NCBI RefSeq assembly: GCF_002097715.1
Contig: NZ_CP020737.1
Span: 1,116,001-1,180,000 of the forward strand
DNA: 64,000 nucleotides
Direction: 5' to 3'
Origin: Burkholderia ubonensis subsp. mesacidophila
GTDB taxonomy: Bacteria; Pseudomonadota; Gammaproteobacteria; Burkholderiales; Burkholderiaceae
In this document: positions 20,410-29,102 of the stretch, piece after piece
Numbering within the stretch: position 1 is the first letter of the stretch
How the letters are laid out: every line of letters begins with the position of its first letter
Notes under the pieces: model-generated
What the model was told of the DNA's origin: nothing
Database searches by the model: none
The model's input: the letters and a program-made list of their open reading frames with translations, nothing else
Made by a program: the position numbers and the translations under genes

Positions 20410-21621
20410 ATGGACGATCGATCCGACAATGAATTTCCGGTTGCGCCGCCGACACCGCGCAAGGGGCGCGGGGCGGTCGACAACCTGCAGGGGCGATACG
20501 AGACGGCGCTTCGTGAGGCGGTCGACGACGGCTGGACGCACGAGGCGGACGATGCCGATTTGCCGGCCCCGCTGCGCACGCAGGTATTCGAGGAGCGGGC
20601 GCGCAGCATCCTCACGCGCAACCAGTCGCCCGACATTCCGTTCAGCGTGTCGCTCAATCCGTATCGCGGCTGCGAGCATGGCTGCATCTATTGCTTCGCG
20701 CGGCCGACTCATAGCTATCTCGGCCTGTCGCCGGGGCTCGATTTCGAGAGCCGCATCTATGCGAAGGTCAACGCGGCCGAACTGCTCGAGCGCGAGATTT
20801 CCAGAAAGCGCTATGTGCCGGAGCCGATCGCGCTCGGCGTCAATACCGATGCGTACCAGCCGGTCGAGCGGGATCTGCGCATCACGCGCAGCGTGATTCA
20901 GGTCATGCACGATCACGGGCTGCCGTTTGCCGCGATCACGAAATCGTCGCTGATCGAGCGCGATCTCGACTTGCTGGCGCCGATGGCGGCGCGCGGGCAG
21001 GTGATGGCGGCGGTCACGATCACGACGCTCGACGCGGATCTTGCGCGCACGCTCGAGCCGCGCGCGGCGACGCCGGCCCGCCGGCTGCGCACGATCCGCG
21101 CGCTGCGCGACGCGGGCGTGCCGGTCGGCGTGAGCATCGCGCCGGTGATTCCGTTCGTCACCGAGCCGGACCTCGAGCGGGTGCTCGAAGCGTGCGCGGA
21201 AGCGGGCGCGACGCACGCGAGCTACATCATCTTGCGGCTGCCGTGGGAAGTTGCGCCGCTGTTCAGGAACTGGCTGACCGCGCATTTCCCGGATCGTGCG
21301 GAGCGCGTGATGAACCGGGTGCGCGACATGCGCGGCGGCAAGGACTACGACTCGGATTTCGGCAAGCGGATGAAGGGCGAAGGGATCTGGGCGGATCTGC
21401 TGAAGCAGCGCTTTCGCCAGGCGGTCAAGCGGCTTGGGCTGAACGAGCGCACGAACGGCATTCTCGATCTGTCGCAGTTTAGAGGGGCCGGCCATCCGGG
21501 GGCCGGCCATCCGGGGGCGGCCATCAGCAGGCCGGAGATCGGGAAGGCGGCCACCCCGCGATCAAACGCGCGGGCAGCCGGTTCGATGTCGCGCGACGAC
21601 ATGCAGTTGAGTCTTTTCTAG
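20410..21621 (+). CDS. PA0069/Rv2578c-family radical SAM protein with C-terminal clamp-binding motif
   Basis: 403-residue radical SAM enzyme of unknown reaction. The cluster motif CEHGCIYC (about residue 94) binds the [4Fe-4S]. It is followed by conserved RPTHSYLGLSPGLDFES and the NTDAYQPVE stretch typical of the PA0069 family, related to spore photoproduct lyase-like SplB proteins. The polypeptide ends in QLSLF, exactly the consensus sliding-clamp (DnaN) binding pentapeptide. A short Gly/His/Pro linker made of a 15-bp DNA repeat connects it to the core. A LexA-like box lies over the promoter. Together these suggest a DNA-damage role; the chemistry is unknown. Confidence 0.88.
   Translation: MDDRSDNEFPVAPPTPRKGRGAVDNLQGRYETALREAVDDGWTHEADDADLPAPLRTQVFEERARSILTRNQSPDIPFSVSLNPYRGCEHGCIYCFARPTHSYLGLSPGLDFESRIYAKVNAAELLEREISRKRYVPEPIALGVNTDAYQPVERDLRITRSVIQVMHDHGLPFAAITKSSLIERDLDLLAPMAARGQVMAAVTITTLDADLARTLEPRAATPARRLRTIRALRDAGVPVGVSIAPVIPFVTEPDLERVLEACAEAGATHASYIILRLPWEVAPLFRNWLTAHFPDRAERVMNRVRDMRGGKDYDSDFGKRMKGEGIWADLLKQRFRQAVKRLGLNERTNGILDLSQFRGAGHPGAGHPGAAISRPEIGKAATPRSNARAAGSMSRDDMQLSLF
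21488..21526 (+). repeat. 15-bp tandem repeat inside the radical SAM gene
   Basis: The unit CCGGCCATCCGGGGG occurs twice exactly (21488-21502, 21503-21517) with a partial degenerate third copy. It encodes a GHPGA-type pentapeptide repeat and keeps the frame. Confidence 0.85.
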
Positions 21622-21693
21622 TTTCCGGTGCGCCGTCGGATGGAGCGAGACGCCGCCAGCGCGGCGGGCGCCCGGCGCGTTGCTCCTGTTTGT

Positions 21694-22167
21694 TTATTGC
21701 GAGATCTGCTTGGCCGCTTCGACCTGCGACTCGAAATATGTCTGGAACGAGAGGGCGAGCGCGGTCATCAGCAGGAACGCGCCGATCAGCAGCGAGAAGA
21801 TCACGACGAAGATCACCGTCCAGCCGGAACGGCTGTGCTTGCCGGTGTCCGCATTGAATTGCGCATCCCATTTTTCATCCGGACGCAGGCCGTAGACGAT
21901 GGCCGCAAGGAAGGCCGCCAGCAGCGAAATCGCGCCGGGCAGCGCCAGTCCCCAGCCGAGGCCGGCGGTGCGCTGGGTCGCGGCGAGCAGCAAAAAGCCG
22001 GGGATGCCGACGATCGTCGCGAGCAGGTGGGCCCAGCCATAGACGTCCCGAAAGCCGTACAGATAAAAGCGATGCGCGCCGATCGAGCCGAACAGGAATG
22101 CGAGGGCGGCAGTAAGCGTCTTGGAGCGGAAGCGGCGGATCGGGGCGGTGCTGCTGCTGCTGGACAT
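21694..22167 (-). CDS. TM2-domain membrane protein
   Basis: 157-residue membrane protein of unknown function. The N-terminal part carries the TM2 motif (LTAALAFLFGSIGAHRFYLYGF, about 17-38), a basic pair of helices with a GxHRFYL turn. Two further hydrophobic stretches (about 40-90) and a C-terminal one (115-140) follow, giving perhaps four to five membrane segments. A Ser-rich start and a charged central loop are visible. It is convergent with the radical SAM gene. No partner gene suggests its role. Confidence 0.75.
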   Translation of the reverse strand: MSSSSSTAPIRRFRSKTLTAALAFLFGSIGAHRFYLYGFRDVYGWAHLLATIVGIPGFLLLAATQRTAGLGWGLALPGAISLLAAFLAAIVYGLRPDEKWDAQFNADTGKHSRSGWTVIFVVIFSLLIGAFLLMTALALSFQTYFESQVEAAKQISQ

Positions 22168-22291
22168 GGATGGGCGGGCTTAATGCAGTTGAAATGGGTC
22201 GTTGGAATGGGCCGCTGGAGACGCGGCGCGGGCGCGCAGCCCGGCACGCATTCTACGATGCAGTGGTGGAGGCGGTCATCCCCGCCCTGCG

Positions 22292-23428
22292 TCAAGGTGC
22301 CGCATAGGTGATGCGGTAGATCGCGCCCGCGTAGTCGTCGCTGACGAGCAGCGAGCCATCGGGCAGCGCCAGCACGTCGGCCGGGCGGCCCCACACGGTG
22401 CCGTCGGGCCGCAGCCAGCCGGTCACGAACGGCGTTTGCCGCGCGTGGCTGCCGTCGGCGGATGCCACGACGCGCATCACGCGATAACCGACCTTGGTGC
22501 TGCGGTTCCACGAGCCGTGTTCGGCGATGAAGATGTTGTTGCGATACGCGGCCGGAAACATCGAACCGGTATAGAAGCGCATGCCGAGCGAGGCAACATG
22601 CGCGCCGAGCTTCAGCACCGGGCCGGTGTAGTGGCGGCACGCGTCCTGGCTGCCGTACTCGGGGTCGGGCGTGTCGCCGCCGTGGCAATAGGGGAAGCCG
22701 AAGTCGAGGCCCGCGTGCGGCGCGCGGTTGAGCTTGTCGTCCGGCACGTCGTCGCCCATCCAGTCGCGGCCGTTGTCGGTGAACCACAGCTCGCCCGTGT
22801 CCGGATGCCACGCGAATCCGACCGTATTGCGCACGCCGCGCGCGACCACCTCCCGGTGACTGCCGTCCGGATTCATCCGCGCGATGATCGCGAACCGGTT
22901 GCGGTCGGCGAGGCACACGTTGCATGGTGCGCCGGTCGGCACGTACAGCCTGCCGTCCGGCCCGAACGCGATGAATTTCCAGCCGTGATGGTGCTCGGTC
23001 GGCAGCGCGTCGGTGACGACCACGGGCTTCGGCGGCGCGGCAAGCTGGTCGTCGATGCGGTCGAGGCGCACAATGCGCGATACGGCCGACACGTACAATG
23101 CGCCGTCCCGGTAGGCGACGCCGACCGGCATGTCGAGCCCGGACGCGATCACGTAATGCGCGCTGATCTGGCCCTCCCGCATCACGAGGGCGTGCACGCG
23201 GCCCTCGCGGGTGCCGACATACAGGATGCCGCGCGGCGACCACGCCATTTCCCGGGCAGCCGGCACCGCATCGGTGACCAGCGACACATGGAAACCGGGC
23301 GGCACGACGAGTTCGTTTACCGGCAGGTCTGCGGCGAACGTCGTTGCGGGGGCGAGACAGGCGACGCCGGCAACAAGCGCCGCAACGCAGCGCTGCGCGC
23401 GGCGCGCCACGGCGCGAAGCGTCGGCAT
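22292..23428 (-). CDS. PQQ-type sugar dehydrogenase (sorbosone/glucose dehydrogenase family)
   Basis: Exported six-bladed beta-propeller oxidoreductase of the soluble glucose dehydrogenase/L-sorbosone dehydrogenase family, which usually uses PQQ. The 378 residues have a signal peptide to about 33 (APATTFAA). Blade motifs are [32 protein letters not shown] and the conserved [44 protein letters not shown] and a C-terminal [25 protein letters not shown] follow. A CNVC pair (about residue 170) may bind heme or form a disulfide. The substrate is unknown. Confidence 0.82.
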   Translation of the reverse strand: MPTLRAVARRAQRCVAALVAGVACLAPATTFAADLPVNELVVPPGFHVSLVTDAVPAAREMAWSPRGILYVGTREGRVHALVMREGQISAHYVIASGLDMPVGVAYRDGALYVSAVSRIVRLDRIDDQLAAPPKPVVVTDALPTEHHHGWKFIAFGPDGRLYVPTGAPCNVCLADRNRFAIIARMNPDGSHREVVARGVRNTVGFAWHPDTGELWFTDNGRDWMGDDVPDDKLNRAPHAGLDFGFPYCHGGDTPDPEYGSQDACRHYTGPVLKLGAHVASLGMRFYTGSMFPAAYRNNIFIAEHGSWNRSTKVGYRVMRVVASADGSHARQTPFVTGWLRPDGTVWGRPADVLALPDGSLLVSDDYAGAIYRITYAAP

Positions 23429-23508
23429 GGCGGGGCGGCGGACGGTCCTGGACAGGCCGATTGTATGCCCGACGGTCGGGCGTTCGCAGATTTTTTGCGC
23501 GTAAGTGT

Positions 23509-23537
23509 TTGTTGTGCCTCTGGTTTCCAGCTATAAT
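23509..23537 (+). promoter_or_regulatory. Sigma-70 promoter of the rpsP operon
   Basis: TTGTTG (23509-23514) and a perfect TATAAT (23532-23537) are separated by 17 bp, 47 bp upstream of rpsP. Confidence 0.75.
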
Positions 23538-23583
23538 CGCACGTTTCAGTAGTTTCGAACCCGGTTTTCCCGAAGGATTTCAT

Positions 23584-23838
23584 ATGGTTATCATCCGTCT
23601 GGCTCGCGGCGGCTCGAAGAAGCGCCCGTTCTACAACATCGTTGCTACCGATTCGCGCAACCGTCGTGACGGCCGCTTCATCGAGCGCGTCGGCTTCTAC
23701 AACCCGGTCGCTACGAAGGGCGAATCGCTGCGCATCGCTCAGGATCGCCTGACGTACTGGCAAGGCGTTGGCGCGCAACTGTCGCCGACCGTCGAGCGTC
23801 TCGTGAAGCAAGCGCAAAAGGCGCAGCCGGCTGCCTAA
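23584..23838 (+). CDS. rpsP: 30S ribosomal protein S16
   Basis: Ribosome assembly protein of the 30S body. The 84 residues [20 protein letters not shown]...[15 protein letters not shown] contain the full S16 signature. The ribosome site AAGGA lies eight bases before the ATG. First gene of the conserved rpsP-rimM-trmD-rplS operon, with a strong promoter directly upstream. Confidence 0.98.
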   Translation: MVIIRLARGGSKKRPFYNIVATDSRNRRDGRFIERVGFYNPVATKGESLRIAQDRLTYWQGVGAQLSPTVERLVKQAQKAQPAA

Positions 23839-23880
23839 CATGGCACGGTGTGCCGGTCGTGCCGGCTGTGAGGTGCATTG

Positions 23881-24558
23881 ATGGCGGGTCACGATTCCGG
23901 TAACGCAAGGCGCGGGCGAGCGTCGTTCGGCGCATTCGTCCGCAAGCCGGTCGAGCGCGGTACTGCCGCGAGCGCCGGTGCGGCTGCCGAGCAGGGCAGC
24001 CTCGAAGCGGTGCAGGCCTGGCCCGACGACGCCGTCGAGGTCGGAGCGGTGGTCGATGCCTACGGCCTGAAGGGCTGGGTCAAGGTGATGACCCACGCTG
24101 ACGCCGGTCGCGGCGGCGACGCGCTGCTCAACGCGCGCCGCTGGTGGCTGGAAAAAGGTGCGGAGCGGCATGCCGTCCGCATCACGCAGGCGAAGACGCA
24201 CGGCGACACGGTCGTCGCGCATCTCGCCGGTCTGGGCGATCGCGATGCCGCGCTGGCTTTGCGCGGCTTTCGCGTGTCCGTGCGCCGGGAGGATTTTCCG
24301 GCGCTGGACGCAGACGAGTTCTACTGGGTCGACCTGATCGGTCTCGACGTCGTCAACGAGCAATCGGTGGCGCTCGGGAAAGTGATCGGGATGATCGACA
24401 ACGGCGCGCATTCGATCATGCGCATCGAATATCCGGCGACCGGGAAAGACGGCCAGCCGGCGCCTGCCGAGCGGTTGATCCCGTTCGTCGGCGTGTACGT
24501 CAAAACGGTCGATCAGGCGGCGCGTCGCATCGTCGTCGACTGGGAAGCCGATTATTAA
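23881..24558 (+). CDS. rimM: 16S rRNA processing protein RimM
   Basis: 30S maturation factor that binds S19 and helps form the 3' major domain. The 225 residues contain the N-terminal RimM domain ([18 protein letters not shown], about 51-68) and the C-terminal PRC barrel ([16 protein letters not shown] and on). The first 48 residues are a variable basic/Ala-rich extension absent from E. coli RimM. AGGTG lies six bases before the ATG; a TTG directly before it is not needed. The stop codon abuts the trmD start. Confidence 0.95.
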   Translation: MAGHDSGNARRGRASFGAFVRKPVERGTAASAGAAAEQGSLEAVQAWPDDAVEVGAVVDAYGLKGWVKVMTHADAGRGGDALLNARRWWLEKGAERHAVRITQAKTHGDTVVAHLAGLGDRDAALALRGFRVSVRREDFPALDADEFYWVDLIGLDVVNEQSVALGKVIGMIDNGAHSIMRIEYPATGKDGQPAPAERLIPFVGVYVKTVDQAARRIVVDWEADY

Positions 24559-25353
24559 ATGAACCAGGTCACGGAGAGCGCGGTGCAGTTCGATGTCGTC
24601 ACGCTCTTTCCCGAAATGTTCCGCGCGCTGACCGACTGGGGTATCACCAGCCGGGCCGTGAAGCAGGGCAGCTTCGGGCTGCGCACCTGGAACCCGCGTG
24701 ACTTCACGACGAACAACTACCGCACGGTCGATGATCGGCCCTACGGTGGTGGTCCGGGCATGGTGATGCTGGCGAAGCCGCTCGAGGCTGCGATCGGCGC
24801 CGCGAAGGCGGCGCAGGCGGAGCAGGGCGTCGCGAGCTCGCGCGTGGTGATGATGTCGCCGCAGGGCGCGCCACTCACGCACGAACGTGTCGTGCGGATG
24901 GCGCAGGAGCCGGGCGTCATCGTGCTGTGCGGCCGCTACGAAGCGATCGACCAGCGCCTGCTCGACCGCTGCGTCGACGAGGAAATCAGCCTCGGCGATT
25001 TCGTGCTGTCAGGCGGCGAACTGCCGGCGATGGCGATGATGGATGCGGTCGTGCGCCTGCTGCCCGGCGTGCTGAACGATGCGCAGTCGGCCGTGCAGGA
25101 CAGCTTCGTCGGCGGTCTGCTCGATTGTCCGCATTACACGCGGCCCGAGGAATACGAGGGCGTGCGCGTGCCGGACGTGCTGCTCGGCGGCCATCATGCC
25201 GAAATCGAGCGCTGGCGGCGCCAGGAAGCCTTGAAGAATACGTGGCTGAAGCGTCCGGATCTGATCGATCGGGCGCGTCGCGACAAGTTGCTGAGCCGTG
25301 CCGACGAGGCGTGGCTCGCGAACCTCGCACGCGAAGCGAAGAACGCCTCCTGA
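24559..25353 (+). CDS. trmD: tRNA (guanine-37-N1) methyltransferase
   Basis: SPOUT methyltransferase that makes m1G37 and prevents +1 frameshifts. The 264 residues contain [19 protein letters not shown] at the start. The trefoil-knot SAM site is in [13 protein letters not shown] and [23 protein letters not shown] (about 116-160). The C-terminal tRNA-binding domain follows. The ATG directly follows the rimM stop (TAAATG), so translation is coupled. Confidence 0.97.
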   Translation: MNQVTESAVQFDVVTLFPEMFRALTDWGITSRAVKQGSFGLRTWNPRDFTTNNYRTVDDRPYGGGPGMVMLAKPLEAAIGAAKAAQAEQGVASSRVVMMSPQGAPLTHERVVRMAQEPGVIVLCGRYEAIDQRLLDRCVDEEISLGDFVLSGGELPAMAMMDAVVRLLPGVLNDAQSAVQDSFVGGLLDCPHYTRPEEYEGVRVPDVLLGGHHAEIERWRRQEALKNTWLKRPDLIDRARRDKLLSRADEAWLANLAREAKNAS

Positions 25354-25487
25354 GGCGGTGCTCGCGGGCGGGAATTGGCGGTGCCGTGCATGCGTGCGCG
25401 GCGCCTGATGTGAATCCATCCTCTATCGGGGCCGGGCCTGGAAACGGGCGGGTGCAAACGCCGACAAGATGGTTTTAGGAGTCAGTG

Positions 25488-25877
25488 ATGAATCTGATTG
25501 CAAAGCTTGAGCAGGAAGAAATCGAGCGCGCGCTCGCAGGCAAGACGATCCCCGAATTCGCTCCGGGCGACACGGTGATCGTGAACGTGAACGTGGTTGA
25601 AGGTACCCGCAAGCGCGTTCAGGCTTACGAAGGCGTCGTGATCGCGAAGCGCAACCGTGGCCTCAATTCGGCGTTCATCGTCCGCAAGATCTCGTCGGGC
25701 GAAGGCGTTGAGCGTACGTTCCAGACCTACTCGCCGCTGCTGGCGAGCATCGTCGTGAAGCGTCGCGGCGACGTGCGTCGCGCGAAGCTGTACTACCTGC
25801 GCGAGCGTTCGGGCAAGTCGGCTCGAATCAAGGAAAAGCTGGTGTCGAAGGATCGCGCAGCAGCTGTCCAGGCGTAA
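25488..25877 (+). CDS. rplS: 50S ribosomal protein L19
   Basis: Large-subunit protein at the 30S-50S interface. The 129 residues [16 protein letters not shown]... include [16 protein letters not shown] and the conserved [27 protein letters not shown] end. TTAGGAG precedes the ATG with good spacing; a GTG one codon earlier is less likely. It is separated from trmD by an unusually long 134-base spacer within this operon. Confidence 0.97.
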   Translation: MNLIAKLEQEEIERALAGKTIPEFAPGDTVIVNVNVVEGTRKRVQAYEGVVIAKRNRGLNSAFIVRKISSGEGVERTFQTYSPLLASIVVKRRGDVRRAKLYYLRERSGKSARIKEKLVSKDRAAAVQA

Positions 25878-25892
25878 GAGCTGTAAGGAAAA

Positions 25893-25915
25893 AGCACCCA
25901 CCCGGGTGCTTTTTT
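25893..25915 (+). terminator. Intrinsic terminator after rplS
   Basis: AGCACCC (25893-25899) pairs with GGGTGCT (25904-25910), followed by a run of T. It ends the rpsP operon. Confidence 0.88.
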
Positions 25916-25966
25916 CATTCTGGCGCGACAATACGCTCATATCGACTCGAATCAAGAGAGCCCCCG

Positions 25967-26653
25967 TTGACTCGCCGCCTCATCATCAATCCCGAAGTGC
26001 AGCCGGTCGAAGGCACCAGCGCCGGCCTGCCGCCCATCGATCACGAACGGATGACGCCATCCGGCATGCGCGACCGCTTCGCGCGTCAGCTCGAATGGAC
26101 CGTCGAACCCTACGAATCCCGTGTAGCGGAAGGCGTCGATCTGCGCAGCGCGGCCGTGCTCGTGCCGCTCGTCGTCCGTGAAGCCGGCCTGACCGTGCTG
26201 CTCACGCAGCGCGCCGACCACCTGAACGATCATGCCGGACAGGTCAGCTTTCCCGGCGGCCGGCGCGAGCCGTTCGACCGCGACGCGACCGCGACGGCGT
26301 TGCGCGAGGCGAAGGAGGAGATCGGGCTCGCCGGCGAGCAGGTCGAGATCCTTGGTGCGTTGCCGGACTACCTGACGGGCACCGGCTTTTGCGTGACGCC
26401 GGTCGTCGGTCTCGTGCATCCACCGTTCACCGTGCAGGCGGATACGTTCGAAGTCGCCGAGATCTTCGAAGTGCCGCTCGCGTTCCTGATGAATCCGGCG
26501 AACCATCAGATCCGCCTATTCCGTTGGGACGGCGGAGAGCGTCGTTTTTTTGCGATGCCTTATCCGCGCGGCGACGAGGGCGGGGATTACTTCATCTGGG
26601 GCGCAACTGCCGCCATGTTGCGCAATCTGTACCGCTTCTTGGCCGCGAAATGA
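25967..26653 (+). CDS. Nudix hydrolase, CoA-pyrophosphatase (NudL) type
   Basis: 228-residue Nudix enzyme. LLTQRADHLNDHAGQVSFPGG (two adjoining motifs, about 69-89) matches the CoA-pyrophosphatase pattern, and REAKEEIGL is the metal-binding core of the Nudix helix. The family cleaves CoA and CoA esters to 3',5'-ADP and phosphopantetheine. The start is a TTG preceded by AAGAGAG; no suitable ATG lies at the family N-terminus. The N-terminal 60 residues are longer than in E. coli NudL. It follows the rplS terminator by about 50 bases. Confidence 0.85.
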   Translation: MTRRLIINPEVQPVEGTSAGLPPIDHERMTPSGMRDRFARQLEWTVEPYESRVAEGVDLRSAAVLVPLVVREAGLTVLLTQRADHLNDHAGQVSFPGGRREPFDRDATATALREAKEEIGLAGEQVEILGALPDYLTGTGFCVTPVVGLVHPPFTVQADTFEVAEIFEVPLAFLMNPANHQIRLFRWDGGERRFFAMPYPRGDEGGDYFIWGATAAMLRNLYRFLAAK

Positions 26654-26772
26654 GCGCGCACGCCGTTTCGCGCGCGCGGCCGGCAGCCGGCCGCGGGCGT
26701 CGGCAGCCATGTCCGGCTTACGCTGTGCTATCGTTATGCAAAAAATGACATAACCCGAAGACGGCGCCACGC

Positions 26773-27711
26773 ATGACTTTCTTTTCGGTTCTTCTCGCCC
26801 TCATCATCGAACAGGTCCGCGCGTTGTCGCCGAGCAATCCGGTGTTCGCCCTGTTTCAGTTTCATGCGGAAACCGTCGCGCATGGCCTCGACGCAGGCAA
26901 GCAGAAGCACGGCATCCTTGCGTGGCTCGCGGTCGTGCTGCCGTGGGTGCTGGTCGTCGCGTTGATCTATTTCCTGCTGTACAAGGTGAGCTTCGTGCTC
27001 GCCTTCCTGTGGAACGTCGCAGTCGTGTATTTCACGCTCGGTTTCCGCCAGTTCAGCCATTACTTCACCGATATCCACCTCGCGCTCAACAACGACGACG
27101 TGCCGCGCGCGCGCGAAATCCTGCACGAGTGGACGGGCATCGACACGGTCGACATGCCGGTCGGCGAGATCGTCCGCCATACGCTGATCCATGCGGTCGT
27201 CGCGTCGCATCGCCACGTGTTCGGCGTGTTCTTCTGGTACGTGCTGCCGCTTGGCCCGGCGGGCGCGGTGCTGTATCGCATTTCCGAATACCTGGCGCGC
27301 AGCTGGTCGACGCCGGCCGACGACCGCACCGCGGCCTTCTCGACGTTCGCGCAGCGCGCGTTCTTCGTGATCGACTGGGTGCCCTCGCGGCTGACCGCGC
27401 TGGGCTTCGCGATCGTCGGCAACTTCGAGGATGCGATCTACGCGTGGCGCAACCACACGCGCCAGTGGCCCGACCCGAACGACGGCGTGCTGCTGGCAGC
27501 AGGCAGCGGCGCGCTCGGCGCGCGGCTGGCCGGGCCGCTCGCCGAGCCGTCGAGCCTCGACGCGCTGGCGGTCGGCGACAGCGGCCCGTTGACGGTGGGC
27601 GACGATTGCACGCCGCGCACGCTTCAGTCGGCCGTCGGCCTCGTGTGGCGCGCGGTGATTCTGTGGATGATCCTGCTGCTGATGCTGACGATCGCGGTCT
27701 GGGTGTCCTGA
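26773..27711 (+). CDS. CobD/CbiB-AmpE family membrane protein
   Basis: 312-residue membrane protein with hydrophobic segments near 44-66, 72-90, 155-172 and 290-312. The start MTFFSVLLALIIEQVRAL and the EILHEWTGIDTVDMPVGEIVRHTLIHAVVASHRHVFGVFFW stretch (two parts, about 116-155) place it in the CobD/CbiB-AmpE superfamily. CbiB attaches aminopropanol in cobalamin synthesis, while AmpE modulates beta-lactamase signalling. No cobalamin or ampD gene is adjacent, so the AmpE-like assignment is the more cautious one. Confidence 0.75.
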   Translation: MTFFSVLLALIIEQVRALSPSNPVFALFQFHAETVAHGLDAGKQKHGILAWLAVVLPWVLVVALIYFLLYKVSFVLAFLWNVAVVYFTLGFRQFSHYFTDIHLALNNDDVPRAREILHEWTGIDTVDMPVGEIVRHTLIHAVVASHRHVFGVFFWYVLPLGPAGAVLYRISEYLARSWSTPADDRTAAFSTFAQRAFFVIDWVPSRLTALGFAIVGNFEDAIYAWRNHTRQWPDPNDGVLLAAGSGALGARLAGPLAEPSSLDALAVGDSGPLTVGDDCTPRTLQSAVGLVWRAVILWMILLLMLTIAVWVS

Positions 27712-27735
27712 CGCAGGGCCCGGAACGGAATGCAC

Positions 27736-27761
27736 AAGGCCGGCTCGACGCCGGCCTTTTT
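27736..27761. terminator. Intrinsic terminator after the CobD/AmpE-like gene
   Basis: AAGGCCGGC (27736-27744) pairs with GCCGGCCTT (27750-27758) and TTTT follows. It lies between convergent genes. Confidence 0.82.
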
Positions 27762-27769
27762 GCTGTGCA

Positions 27770-28087
27770 TCAGCCGTCGCGCGGGTCGCGCACCGCGCCG
27801 CAACGCCAGCAGGCGGTGAATTGCGCTTCGAGCGACTCGCCGCACTGCGGGCAACGCCAGGGCGTCGCGCCGGCGGCCGGACCGCGCGATGCGGCGTCGA
27901 GGAGGCGCCGCGCAAGTGCTTCGTCGCGTTCGTCGTCGAGCCAGACCTCGGGCGCGCACGCATCGGCCGGCAGGCCGCCGAGTGCACCTGTCGCATAGCG
28001 GTTGTGCAGCTCGCAGCCGATGCCGGCCGCTTCGAGGACGTTGGCCCAATGCTGCGCGGTCGCGAGATCCGGCGCCTTGAAACGCAT
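27770..28087 (-). CDS. DUF2007-type protein with zinc ribbon
   Basis: 105-residue cytoplasmic protein. The N-terminal DUF2007 domain (MRFKAPDLATAQHWANVLEAAGIGCELHN, in two parts) is named putative signal transducing protein in domain databases. It is followed by WLDDERDEALARRLLD and a C-terminal zinc ribbon with CPQCGE and CWRCG. AGGAG precedes two tandem ATG codons; the second has better spacing. It lies 67 bases downstream of rsgA on the same strand and may be co-transcribed. Function unknown. Confidence 0.78.
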   Translation of the reverse strand: MRFKAPDLATAQHWANVLEAAGIGCELHNRYATGALGGLPADACAPEVWLDDERDEALARRLLDAASRGPAAGATPWRCPQCGESLEAQFTACWRCGAVRDPRDG

Positions 28088-28154
28088 CATGGCTCCTGTC
28101 GGTGATGGCCGGGCAACGGGCATTGCGCAGGGGAGGGCGGCCGCTCCCCGGACG

Positions 28155-29102
28155 TCACCGCACGACCTGGCTCGCCTCGTGCACCAGTTGCGCGTACAAC
28201 GCATGCCGCGACGGCGCGATACGGCCGTCGGCGACGGCTCCCAGGATCGCGCAGCCCGGCTCGTGCAGATGATGACAATTATAGAAACGGCAGTCCGCGA
28301 GCAGCGGGCGGAACTCCGGGAACGCGCGCTCGAGACGGCCTTCCGTCAGATGATAGAGGCCGAATTCCTGGAAGCCCGGCGAATCGATCAGCGCACCGTC
28401 GCTGCCGGGCAGCGGATAAAGCCGCGTAAACGTCGTCGTGTGCCGGCCGCTGTTCAGCGCCGCCGAGATCTCGCGTGTCGCGGCTTCGGCGTCGGGCACG
28501 AGCAGGTTCACGAGCGTCGACTTGCCCATCCCCGACTGGCCGAGCAGGATCGTCGAGTGGCGCGCGAGATGCGGCATCAGCTGCGCGCGCGCATCATCGG
28601 GCGCGCCCTTGACCGACAGTTCCAGCACGTCGTAGCCGAGCGCGCGATACGGCGCGAGCCGTTCGCGGGCGACCGGCAGCGCGGCCTCGACGTCGATCTT
28701 GTTCAGCACGACGAGCGGCTTCAGGTCGTTCGCCTCCGCGGCGATCAGCGCACGCCCGAGCAGGTCCTCACTGAAATAGGGCTCGGTCGCGAGCACGATC
28801 AGCAACTGGTCGAGGTTGGCCGCGAACAGCTTCGACTTGAACTGGTCGGAGCGATACAGCAGGTTGCGGCGCTCGCCGATCTCGACGATCACACCCTGGT
28901 CGGCGGACGTGCGCTCGTAGGCGACGCGGTCGCCGACTGCGATGTCGCTCTTCTTGCCGCGCGGGAAGCACTGCAGCATCGGGCCGCCTTCGTCGGGCGC
29001 GACGATGTAGTGGCGGCCATGCGCCGCGATCACGCGGCCTTCGGCGCGTTCCGCGCCCGAGGCGCGCGGGGCCGGCTTGCGGGGGGAGGTCGGCCGGCTC
29101 AT
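28155..29102 (-). CDS. rsgA: Ribosome small-subunit GTPase RsgA
   Basis: Circularly permuted GTPase that checks late 30S assembly. The 315 residues show an OB-fold N-terminal domain ([14 protein letters not shown]). The G4 motif NKID then comes before G1 (GQSGMGKST) and G3 (DSPGFQEFG). A C-terminal zinc finger is [14 protein letters not shown]. The start overlaps the stop of the M48 protease gene by four bases (ATGA), so the two are translationally coupled. orn lies just beyond, and the rsgA/orn neighbourhood is also known from enterobacteria. Confidence 0.95.
   Translation of the reverse strand: MSRPTSPRKPAPRASGAERAEGRVIAAHGRHYIVAPDEGGPMLQCFPRGKKSDIAVGDRVAYERTSADQGVIVEIGERRNLLYRSDQFKSKLFAANLDQLLIVLATEPYFSEDLLGRALIAAEANDLKPLVVLNKIDVEAALPVARERLAPYRALGYDVLELSVKGAPDDARAQLMPHLARHSTILLGQSGMGKSTLVNLLVPDAEAATREISAALNSGRHTTTFTRLYPLPGSDGALIDSPGFQEFGLYHLTEGRLERAFPEFRPLLADCRFYNCHHLHEPGCAILGAVADGRIAPSRHALYAQLVHEASQVVR

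Noticed and set aside
21642..21692. GC-rich fold with TGTTTGTTT between the radical SAM and TM2 genes as a terminator
   Set aside because: The stem has several bulges and the T tract is interrupted, so it was not scored as a terminator.
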